Shown: positions 11,421 through 20,703 of the stretch, piece after piece
Position numbering within the stretch: the first letter of the stretch is position 1
Layout of the letters: each line of letters begins with the position of its first letter
Origin: Datura wrightii
Lineage: Eukaryota > Streptophyta > Magnoliopsida > Solanales > Solanaceae
Length of the DNA stretch: 64,000 nt
Reading direction: 5' to 3'
NCBI GenBank assembly: GCA_035772735.1
Contig: JASDFA010000001.1
Span: forward strand, 57,179,001-57,243,000
The notes under the pieces: generated by a model
Databases searched by the model: none
Seen by the model: only the letters and a program-made list of their open reading frames with translations
Told to the model about the DNA's origin: nothing
Translations under genes and position numbers: made by a program

Positions 11421-11662
11421 ACCACTCGGGGATGGTCTCTAGATCATGAGGCGTTTGAGCATACAGACCGTCTATTATAAGAACGAATCCATCTTTTGCT
11501 CCAGTTTTAGCAGACTTTAGTGATCTTAATGCCTCCTTTTATCAACTCATTAGGTTCCTGAAACTTAGCAAAATAGAGTTAGTTTTGACTTAAATTAGTA
11601 CTTAAAGGCATACAGACTCCATGAAAGGAAGTACAAATGTGTCACAAATTCCCGATACATCA

Positions 11663-12093
11663 GTAGATTATTTGTTCATATTCACATGCTTTTATACAAC
11701 TAATTCCTATAGGCATGGTATCTAGAGTTATTAATTTAAACATGATTCATGATTCTTATGGGCATAATCCTAAACCTGACAGTAATTGTCAATTATTAAA
11801 CATGGTCTTCAAATATTATAAACACGATGCCTAATAAAGGTATACACTATGAATGAGATAACTTATCCTAAGCAAATCCTATAGATGTGATTTCTATTAT
11901 GACACAATTATTGGTTTTCATGTTAAGTGACTAAAGTAAAACAAGTAGCAGCTAGTCCCCTCTATTGAAACAATAAACCCCTTCAATTATTTATTATTAT
12001 TTACACATCATTATTACAAATACCAATATAAATTAAAAATAAAATATTTATACTAATTGAAATCGAGCAAAATAGCTCCCGTTTAGCCATATC
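11663..12093. other. Unassigned AT-rich DNA left of RT-4
   Basis: No gene seen. It has degenerate repeats of the form CCTATAGGCATGxTATCTA (near 11707), CTTATGGGCATAATCCTAA (near 11757) and CCTATAGATGTGATTTCTA (near 11880), which suggest an old LTR. The last five bases, atatc (12089-12093), are the left target duplication of RT-4. Confidence 0.5.
12089..12093. repeat. RT-4 target site duplication, left copy
   Basis: atatc, identical to 35738-35742 at the other end. The 5-bp length is normal for Ty3/gypsy integrase. Confidence 0.9.
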
Positions 12094-14371
12094 TGTCATG
12101 ACCCCAAATTCCATTGAATCTTGCGGGCACCCACGATCCCCGCTGGTGAACCGCATTGGTTTATTAACCATTTAATAACATAATTAATGTGAAAATAATA
12201 TGAAATAAGATACTAATTTTAATATAAATAAACGATTCAAAATAAAATCAAAACAACCCTAAAACCTAGTGACACTAGCACAAGAGCATCTACAAGTACC
12301 AAATAAGTCTAAACAAACTAAAGCGACTCTCTAGAAAGAAATAAGATAGGAATAAAAAATAAAAAGTCTCTAGAATTCAATACTATCAGCAAGAGAGCAG
12401 ATCACCCTGAACACTAAACGCAATAATCTCAAACATATTAGCAACTCAAGTAGCGCTAGTACCTAGTTTCGTCTCTACACGCAAAAGGTGCAGCAAGCGT
12501 AGAGTGAGTATGAGAAACATGTGCAGTCAACAAGCTTTGTTAATTGACTCTTTCTAGAAGTTATGATGAGATATAATCTTAATAATTCTTTTTCAACAGT
12601 TATAAATATATAATAATAATAATTCACCCTAATAAGATTTTATGGATTTAATATCAAAAAATGAAGAAAATAAAACACATATTATTCGAAGCCAACAACA
12701 CCACTGATGATATCACAATATACCTCAATATAGTCACTACATCAGATATACCACTGATTATATCACAATGAGTCTCAAATGTACCGAGTAAAATCAATAT
12801 CACAACCACCTCAACACTTCAACACTCAAATCAATACGAAATGTAATGAAAATAAAGTGTAATGCAATGTATTGGCCAAGAATCTTTATACACTCACTTC
12901 GTATGTCAGATAGCCGGGACCCATGGAGGATTTGCGAGGTCCATATATCTGCCAAAATCATTTTTCATTGGCAACAACATACGTCAAAACTATTTTTCAT
13001 TGGCAATAACATATGTCGGATCCATTTACCATCAGAAATAACATACTTTGAAATTAGTTTTCATCAATAATAACACATGCCGGAACCATTTTCTATCGAC
13101 AATGACAAGCAGTATAATCATTTTCCATTGGCATTATAAGAGTGTAAATTTTTACGAAATAACTCAATAGTCACTATTAGAAAATAATCACCATGCAATA
13201 ATAAAAGTGAAATGAATATATATGATATATAACACAAGTTAATCAATCAACCCTACAATCAAGGATCATCAAGTCAAAATCAAGTATTACGTAGTGCAAA
13301 AGTATCAATAAGTCAATCACATCATAATTCATATACCATTAATATATTTGTTTCTTATAAATTTATCCATATCATGATACAAATATACACATAAATACTC
13401 ATAATATCTTTTATACAGTAGCCCCTTATTATCCATTACCCTTTAATTCATTTAATATATACAAAACTAACACCTCAAATCCTTTAATTCATTTAATATA
13501 TACAAAATTAACACCTCAAAGAAACGTAAAATTTCTACATGCCTTAAATCAAAGTGCAAGTATCTAATTATTAATTTGTCCTTCTGTAACACCTTCGAGT
13601 GATCAAAATTTTATTCAAATGCATAATCTTCATAAGAATACAAATTCAATGGCACTCATATTATTATATCTTTTTCGGGTCAAATAGTCACCCCAAGCCC
13701 TGGAGCTATGAATTTTTCTTTCAGATTATGTTTAGCCATAATGAAACAAACTTGCACATCTGATTTCAGCTAAAACGGACCATTATTCGACCCCCAATTT
13801 AAGAATTCTTACTCTAAGAATCCTAGGCCTAACTTTATTAATTCCTCATAATCACCCCGTGTTTCTGCCAAAACCTTTATCCATAATCATGAAATAAACT
13901 TATAGAAAATATTATAAATATTACCTTGATATTGTGGGAAAAAATTCTTATTTTTCTTTTCTCTTTTTCTCTCTTTTTTTTTCCTTTCTTTTCTTTTCTT
14001 TCTCTGTGTTTTCCTTTTTTTTTGTCCCAAGTTCTGCATTTTTTTGTTTCCTTTTATTGCTTTGTCTACTGATACCTTTTTATTTTTTCTAAGGTGGCTT
14101 TGCTCTTTTTCTTTTATGTTTTATTTTTTCCTTTTCTAAATTCTTATTTTCTTTTATTTTTTCTAATTATATATAACTCTTAAATTTTGATTTATTTCAT
14201 TCTTCTTACTTGTACTCTCAAAGGGAACTATCTTGTTCAAAATTCATTCGATCACCTCGGAAATTATGTCATCCATCATCATAAGCCGTAAATTACGTAT
14301 AAAAGTTGTGATGAGAGTTTAAATGGGGAAAAACAGATAAAATTCACAAAACAACTAGGAGGGTCGTTACA
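12094..14371 (-). mobile_element. RT-4 3' LTR
   Basis: Minus-strand ends TGTAACGACCCTCC and GGGGTCATGACA. The plus strand opens TGTCATGACCCC at 12094. It pairs with 33620-35737 along its length, for example TTAACCATTTAATAACATAA near 12163 and 33685. It holds repeats of TTTTTCATTGGCAACAACAT type (12957-13130), and pyrimidine-rich tracts near 13950-14170 on the plus strand. Confidence 0.9.
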
Positions 14372-14408
14372 TCATCCACCACTAAAACACATGTTAGTCC
14401 ACGAACAT
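14372..14408 (-). promoter_or_regulatory. RT-4 pre-PPT hairpin and degraded polypurine tract
   Basis: On the minus strand ATGTTCG-TGGA-CTAACAT (14391-14408; 6 of 7 pairs) lies 19 nt from the LTR, followed by TTTTAGTGGTGGATGA. It has the same layout as in RT-2 and RT-6, but is decayed. Confidence 0.65.
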
Positions 14409-14713
14409 AAAGAGAAGAGTAGTACACGGACTATTAAAAAGTTGAGGATATTTGCTCCACATGTCAAACTCAACCTCCTAAGTGGCTTCCTCTGTAGGAT
14501 GATGCCTCCACCGCACCTTCACAGATGCTACCTCTTTGAACCATAGCTTTCTAACCTGCATATCGATAGTAGCTATAGGCTCTTTCTTAAATACAAGGTT
14601 TTGGTCTAACTACATAGAGTCCTATTGAATCACATGAGAATCATCACCATGATATCTCTTTCAACATTGAAACATGGAATACTATCGGATGAACACCTGA
14701 TAAGTATGGTGGC
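14372..14713 (-). pseudogene. pol: RT-4 integrase C-terminus and chromodomain
   Basis: Reading the minus strand, the text corresponds to FHVSMLKRYHGDDSHVIQ, then a chromodomain-like stretch with an LDRDVRKLRAKE-like motif, VKVLWKH and a WETES-like segment. This is the standard end of a Tekay-type polyprotein just before the polypurine tract. Several substitutions have broken the frame. RT-5 is inserted at its upstream end (duplication gtggc at 14709-14713). The match rests on motif resemblance read by eye. Confidence 0.8.
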
Positions 14714-16194
14714 TGATCTCGGGCAAAAATAGCATGCCCGAGTGATGCTTTATAACTTAATTTAGTCTTGTTTATCTAATTTATTTTATACATTTACATG
14801 TAATTTTATATAAATGTGAATACATGTACTAACCAACGTGATTAGTCTTTGTTTTGTAGGTTTTAATGAATTTGAGGAACTAATTCATAAGTTGGTGAAG
14901 TAGAGGAATGGAGTCGGGAGCAATTGGCGAAAGTCGGCAAGGAGCATGCCATGGCAAGACTCCAGCGCGCCAGCTCCATGCCACGCTAGGCCAGCTGCTC
15001 GAAAGAGCAAGGCCAACGCGCTGCATGAGCAGCGTGACACGTTGGCAGCGCGGTGACACTCGACAATTTTGGCATCCAGAGGTAATTTCCAGAGAGCCTT
15101 CGCGTCACCTCCGTGTCACGGAGGCAATGCTCCGAGATACACTCCGTGACACAGAGCCATTTCATGACAGGCTAAATTGTGCACGTTTCTCATTTATTAT
15201 AAATAGGTCCCTTAGCTCCTAAAACCACTTTGTCACAATTTTATTCTGGAAAACCACCTAGGAGTGAAGGGAGAAGTGGAGAACTCATCTAGGGTTTGGC
15301 AAATTCCCTTCTCATCTACCAATTCTTGTAAGTATGTTAATTTAGTTGTAGTTTCTTGTAGTTTTACGAACATGAATGGCTAGAACTCTTCCTCTAGGGT
15401 TGAAGCCATGAATTATGATTGTATTTTTATGAATTTGTGTGGAATTAAGTTATTGATTGTTGTTTTGTCTTGCATTCTAGATTATTGGTTGTTTTTATGA
15501 TTGATCACCATGAAAACATACACATTAACTTGGGCATTTGCTTGAGAAAGCATTTACCTAGGTCAGAACATGAGAATGTGAGGAGCATGATTGTATCTCA
15601 CGATATAATTTGTGTTAGGATAGAAATATACCTAATGCCTTGTTTGGTTGATAAAACGGGATTATTTAGAGACAGACATAGGTTTATCACATCACCACTC
15701 AAATAAGTAGTTGTGAGGCTAAGTTGAGTTAAATGATTAGGTGCACGAGAGTCCCTACTCATTTCCACGTAAACCACATCCACGTAATTAATCGCCCACG
15801 AACTAGAAGTAGCATCCTCGCTCACAATGATGCAGTGAGGCTAGTTTGTCGTGTTTAGAGGCTCGAAAGGCCTTGAGCATGCAATTCTGATTATGTGAGA
15901 AAACAATTGATAGCTTCATACTTAACCCATTGCAATTCGTAATAGCGCATGATTATCTGGTTTTAACTCTATGTTGCTCCTAGAGTGAATTCAGAATATG
16001 TCGTTGACCAAAAATTAGACTTAATTAAACCTCCCTCGAAAAATTTTATAATCGACATTTTCGGTGTCTAATATCACACTTGGAATAGATAGTTAGAGGA
16101 ATGGGTCCAGTCCCTGTGGGTTCGACATTTCGGTTCTTAAAAAGAGCTACTATATTACTTGCATGACCCGTACGCTTGTGGGACGGGCTCAACA
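14714..16194 (+). mobile_element. RT-5 5' LTR
   Basis: TGATCTCGGGC ... CTCAACA, 1481 bp. An inverted repeat CTCGGGCA (14718-14725) / TGCCCGAG (14735-14742) lies just inside the end. A GC-rich dyad block (about 14990-15165, with CCTCCGTG-T-CACGGAGG at 15108-15124) precedes a TATA box at 15198. Short open frames within it are not genes. Confidence 0.93.
15198..15205 (+). promoter_or_regulatory. TATA box in RT-5 5' LTR
   Basis: TATAAATA just downstream of the GC-rich dyad block. The same box is at 21188-21195 in the 3' LTR. Confidence 0.7.
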
Positions 16195-16200
16195 TGTTTA

Positions 16201-16218
16201 TGGTGCCGTTGTCAGGGA
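16201..16218 (+). other. RT-5 primer binding site (tRNA-Asp)
   Basis: TGGTGCCGTTGTCAGGGA matches 15 of 18 bases of the complement of the plant tRNA-Asp(GTC) 3' end. It lies six bases after the LTR. The intact form is present in RT-10 and RT-12. Confidence 0.88.
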
Positions 16219-16312
16219 AAAATGGCGAAGTTTTGATAATTTATCTATTTTTGTGTGATTTTTGAATTTCCTGAAGTGTTGAGAAACTTGGTCTTAGTCT
16301 GATCATTTACAG

Positions 16313-17733
16313 GTGATAGGTTGTCCTGCCGAGCTGGCTAAAAATAGAGAGCTTGTGGAACCGTTGCTTGAGCCTGAACATCAAATCCATTTGCCAAGGA
16401 GAGAAGCTCTAGAGCAAAAGCTGAAGAGACTTCAAGAAAAGGTACAACAACAACCACCCGCGGGACAAGCACAATTGTCATCGGAAGTAATGGCAGCTAG
16501 ACCAGTTCGCGAAGTGGCAATCCCAGTAGCGACGAATGTGACCTCTAGTATCCAAAAACGGAGCCTGGAGGGAACTTTGAGCTTAAACAGAACATGGTGC
16601 AGTTGCTACATTCTAGTAGTCAATTCACTGGGATGGCACATGAGGACCCGCAGCAGCACTTACAGAACTTTCTAGAGATAAGTGACACATTTGTCCCCAC
16701 CGGCGTGTCCACAGATTATGTCCAACTGACCCTCTTCCAATTTTCATTGTTGGGAGAGGCGAAAAAGTGGCTGAAGGCTGAGCCACCAAACTCCATAACT
16801 TCGTGGGATGATTTGGCAAAGAAGTTCCTTATCAGATTTTTTTCCTTCAGGCAAGATTGCAAAGTTGAGAAGTGAAATGCTGAGTTTCAAGCAAAGGCCT
16901 GATGAGAATTTATATTTGGCTTGGGAAAGATTCAAGTCATTGTTGAGAGACTGTCCCCATCACCAGCAATCAAATGAAGTGCTGGCCCATACCTTTGTAG
17001 AAAGTCTAGACCCATACACAAAAGTATTACTAGACTCGGCATCGGGTGGGCAAGCCTTGGAGAAGACGTATGATGAGTTGTACACTTTGTTGAACAGAAT
17101 TGCCCAAGGAAATCCAGAGTGGCACAGCGAGTCATCGAGAGGGGCAAGGAAGAGATCAGGGTTGATAGAGGTAGATGGAATGAATGCCTTGGTAGCGCAG
17201 TTAGCTTCGTTCAAGCATTAGATGATGACTCAGTTCAATAAACTGAGTATGAACCAACAATAGGGTCAGGTTAATGCAGTTCAGCAAGCTCCGAGTTGGT
17301 GTAAAATTTGTGGTAATAATGGTCACAAGGCAGAATCGTGTGGAGCCAATCCGGAATCAGTCAATTTTGTTGGAAATGTGCAGCAGAACAATCAGAATGT
17401 TGGACACAACTACAATAGAAATTGGCAGGGCCACCAGAATTTTTCATGGGGTGGAAACCAAAAGCAGAGTTATATGCAATCTCAACAACAGCAGTATCAG
17501 CAGAATAGGCAGAATGATGGGCAAGTGACCAGCAACATTAAGGAAACATTGCAGAAAATCATGGAGACCCAGACTCAGTTAGTGGAAAATCAAGCGAGGA
17601 TGGCAACAGACTTAAAGAATCAGCAAATGGCCACCCGCAATCTTGAAAAACAAGTGGGTCAGATAGCAGCTGCTCAAAACATGAGATCGCAAGGGGGATT
17701 ACCAAGCGACACAGATCCTAACCCCCGGTAGGT
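16313..17733 (+). pseudogene. gag: RT-5 gag
   Basis: Athila-like Gag. It begins without an ATG just after an acceptor-like TTTACAG (VIGCPAELAKNRELVE). Capsid motifs are EHQIHLPRREALEQK, NMVQLLHSS, GMAHEDPQQHLQNFLEI, LTLFQFSLLGEAKKWL, SITSWDDLAKKFLIRFF, RPDENLYLAWERFKSLL and LLNRIAQGNPEW. A zinc knuckle WCKICGNNGHKAESC (CX2CX4HX4C, about 17300-17345) and a Gln-rich tail follow. There are frameshifts near 16557 and 16845, stops near 17219 and 17260, and a TAG at the gag-protease junction (17731-17733). It is about 90% identical in protein to RT-10 Gag by eye. Confidence 0.9.
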
Positions 17734-18537
17734 CAATGCCATCAGTCTTAGAAGCCGAAAGTAATTAGCTGATGCAGTGCCAAAAGAGCTAAGAAAGGAG
17801 GTGCAACCGGAGTTGGTTAGACCAGGACCATCCAGCAACACGGGAGATAATCAGAGTGCGGGGCAAAAAATGCACAATCTTCATTACAGCCAGCACAAAG
17901 ACCACCACCACCATTCCCTCAGAAATTCAGAAAGAGCAAGGAGGAGGAATGCTTCAAAAAGTTCTTTGAGAGCTTCAAAGAACTTCACATAAATTTGCCT
18001 CTTATTGATGTTTTGCAAGGAATGCCCAAGTATGCTAAATACTTGAAAGACGTGATGGCGAACAAAGTTAGGTTGGTGGATGTCCAGACTGTAGCACTGA
18101 CTGAGGAGTGCAGTCACCGGGTACTGAGCAAGATTTCGAAGAAGCTCAAAGACCCAGGGAGTTTTACCCTCCCCATACAAGTTGGTAAAGCTGAGGTGCT
18201 ACGAGCTTTGTGTGATATAGGGGAAGAAGTTAACCTAATGCCCCTATCCTTATTTAACACCCTGGGTTTGGGAAAACCGAAGCCAATGAGGTTGATGGTA
18301 CAACTGGCTGATAAGTCACGAGTGACACCTGATGGAATAATAGAGGACCTTCTCATCAAAGTAGGTAAGTTTATTATACCTGTTGATTTTATTGTTGTAG
18401 ATTTTTAGGTTGATGACCAGGTACCCTTAATCTTGGGACAGCCATTCTTGGCCACTGGAGGAGCGGTGATTGATTTGAGAGCAGGGACCCTGAAAATGAG
18501 GGTCGAAGATGAAGAAGAACTCTTCCGCGTTTACTAA
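17734..18537 (+). pseudogene. RT-5 aspartic protease
   Basis: Begins VNAISLRSRK, then a stop, a Pro-rich linker with a one-base frameshift in an A-run near 17866, and the domain proper. LPLIDVLQGMPKYAKYLKD leads to VALTEECSHRVL, DPGSFTLPI, the active site ALCDIGEEVNLMPLSLF (Asp kept), IEDLLIKVGKFIIPVDFI and ILGQPFLATGGAVID. A TAG lies at 18406-18408 and the frame ends VEDEEELFRVY. The domain would process Gag; this copy is broken. No RT follows. Confidence 0.88.
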
Positions 18538-18789
18538 GAAATGAACCCATCCGCACACTACAGAAACCTTCGTTAGGTTAGTGTGTTGTCTGAGTATGAG
18601 CGTGGGGTGGAGGATTCCACAGGTGCAGGGCCAAAGGTAATGACAAGTGTTCAGCCCGAGTCTAATAAAGGGCTTCAAATTGAAAAGAAGTTGGAGGAAG
18701 AGAGGAACAGAGTGGAGGCTGCTTCCTCTAAACAGCAAAAGAAAAGGAGATGGTTCTCGAAAGAGAACCCAGGTATGAGGATGTCCTGA
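18538..18789 (+). pseudogene. RT-5 basic C-terminal tail after protease
   Basis: After a stop following FRVY, the same frame continues EMNPSAHYRN, then SEYERGVEDSTGAG and a charged tail ending KKRRWFSKENPGMRMS. RT-10 has the same tail after its own stop, so this was once part of the Gag-protease protein or a separate small ORF. Function unknown. The final stop lies in the loop of a hairpin (18782-18797). Confidence 0.6.
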
Positions 18790-18797
18790 AAAGGACA
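18782..18797 (+). other. Hairpin holding the terminal stop codon of RT-5 ORF
   Basis: TGTCC-TGAAAA-GGACA is a perfect 5-bp stem whose loop contains the stop TGA. RT-10 has the same stem with TAA in the loop (46728-46743). Confidence 0.7.
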
Positions 18798-18827
18798 GTC
18801 TGTGCCGCGGCGTAAAATAAGGCGCTG

Positions 18828-18845
18828 CTTGGGAGGCAACCCAAG
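18828..18845 (+). other. GGGAGGCAACCC hairpin, RT-5
   Basis: CTTGGG-AGGCAA-CCCAAG, a perfect 6-bp stem about 40 nt after the last stop, preceded by GGCGCTG. Homologues are in RT-10, RT-11 and, twice, RT-12. Confidence 0.85.
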
Positions 18846-20666
18846 GGTACCTTAGGTACAAATTGTTTAATTTTGATTTTGTGTTGATTTTGTTGATTTC
18901 ATTATGTTTGTGATTTTGGTGGAAAGTTAAGCACGGATGGAAGGGAAGTCTGAGTACCGAGAAGGAGAAAGCTAAAAAGCATGAAATAGAAGAAGTGTTG
19001 GGTCAAACACCCACCTAGAAGAACTTGAAGAAAAGCATGTTTTTAGCTTGGGATAGAGGCTCAGGGAGTATTTCTCATTCTTTAAAATTTAATTTAATGT
19101 TGTGAGGACATAGCATGATTTAAGTGTGGGGTGAGAAAAATTTCAAAATTTTTGTGCTTAACAAAATTTTTTTGTGAATGTAATGCTTGTGAGAAGAATT
19201 TTTGAAAAATATTTGTGAGTCAAGCAGGACTTCATCAACCGTTGGTTTTTCTTTTCGGTTCTTTTCCAACGGGGGTCTTTGAATCAAAGAATAAAAATTT
19301 TCTTTGTCTTTATATAATGTTTTTAGTCATAGTTAGGGACTGTTTCCGACGATGGATGGATGACGACCGTCTTGAGGAAAGCTAGTCATAAGTTTTGGGA
19401 TTTGAACCCGTAGCTGATTGATGGCTTGATGTTCTTGTTATGTGCTATAAATGATTGTAAGATGCAGGTATGTTCAGTGTTGAAGCATGCAAGTGTATAA
19501 CTTTGTGTGAGACACTTAGGTTCTTGAATTTGATTCCATGTGATTGAAGCTTAATTTTGAATTATTGCGATTAGCTGGGTTAAGAGTCTGCTGAATGTGT
19601 CTTGAATTGAGCATGTGCCATGAGTGTAAGGTTTTTGAGCATTCTGTGCTATTGTGGAATGTCTAGAACTTGTCTGGTGTGTTTATAAAATGAAATGAAG
19701 GATGTGAATTGTAGGAAATGATTTAGGCAATTCTTTGAATGAACCTAAATGTTATCCCTCATTTTACCTACCTTGAATATGTAATCCTAGTTAGCCCGTT
19801 GAGCCTTGAGCCTGTTCTTTGACAGCTACAACATAAGCTTAATCATTTTTCTTTCATTAGCCTTGAATTTGAACCAAAACTCCTAAGTGCTTAAAGGAAA
19901 AATCCGAAAGAGTAAGGGAGTGAGAAGAATGAAAAAGAAGGAAAAGTGGCAGTTGTAAAAGTTGAGAAAGGACAAGGGTGCACTTGTTTGAATACGGTTG
20001 AGTGTTAGTAGGGAGTAATAAAATAAATTAATGAAAAGTTACTTATATAACTCCTTACCAATAAGCCAAGAGTGCCTAAAGAAATGGGAAAACAAAAGAG
20101 GAAAAAGAAAGCTGAAAAGAGATGAAGGTGAAGTAAGAGAAGGGAAGTCCGTAATGAAGGCATGACATATGAAAAGCGCTTAGGGAAGTTAGTCACTATT
20201 ACTGGCCATAATAGTACCTAGTCGTCCCTTAGCTACATTATCTTACATTCATACATCCATAAATTAGTGGAGTAAAACACTAAGGGCAAGCTTATGGGTC
20301 ATTACAAGATGCATATGAATTCTTTGTGAGAGTGAGCGTAATTCTATTCATGTACCCACACATGTTGTGATTTAAAAAGTTTTTGCGTGTGAAAATGGGT
20401 AACTCTCTTACCGTGAGGGCACATGTTGAATGAAGGACATAATTCATGTTGGATTTCTTGATCAGTTGATGTGCATGAGTTTGCTAAGATTGAGAGTCGA
20501 TTCTTGAGGTTAGGAAGTCTTGGCAGAGTTGTATTACATTTCAATGATCAAATCGTGCATGCTCTATTTTTAACTTGCTATCTTAAATAATCAGTATAGC
20601 CATAGCTTGAATTCTCTTGCTAAATTAGCTATGGGTGAGTCTCCATATGCATGAGATGTAAAAGGT
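18846..20666 (+). other. RT-5 non-coding 3' region
   Basis: About 1.8 kb without a credible ORF; RT-10 has the counterpart at 44818-46674. It includes the internal hairpin plus purine tract at 19098-19131. In Athila elements an env-like ORF may occupy this position, but I see no such reading frame here. Confidence 0.7.
19098..19131 (+). promoter_or_regulatory. RT-5 internal (central) hairpin plus polypurine tract
   Basis: TGTTGTG-AGGA-CATAGCA (19098-19115; seven pairs, two of them G-T) is followed after six bases by AAGTGTGGGG (19122-19131). The terminal copy at 20667-20700 has the same loop, the same six-base gap and the same purine tract, but a different stem sequence. This looks like a central polypurine tract. 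Confidence 0.7.
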
Positions 20667-20700
20667 TTGTTCGAGGACGAACAAGACTTTAAGTGTGGGG
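20667..20700 (+). promoter_or_regulatory. RT-5 terminal pre-PPT hairpin and polypurine tract
   Basis: TTGTTCG-AGGA-CGAACAA (20667-20684; 7 perfect pairs), six bases, then AAGTGTGGGG (20691-20700), three bases before the 3' LTR at 20704. The tract should prime plus-strand synthesis. Confidence 0.85.
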
Positions 20701-20703
20701 TTG

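Larger units (their letters stand above)
10089..11662 (-). mobile_element. RT-3: Athila/Tat-type remnant, leader plus 5' LTR
   Basis: On the minus strand a degraded tRNA-Asp primer site lies at 10201-10216. The LTR lies to its right, with a start TGATGTATCGGG complementary to sequence ending at 11662. The LTR end beside the primer site lacks a clear CA, so 10217 is approximate. About 110 bases of leader remain at 10089-10200 before RT-2 cuts in. There is no coding sequence. A TATA box and a GC-richer repeat block sit in the expected promoter order. Confidence 0.65.

Noticed and set aside
18846..20666. Env-like ORF in the RT-5 3' region
   Set aside because: Some Athila elements have one, but no frame here is long enough and none shows a signal peptide or membrane segments in both RT-5 and RT-10.
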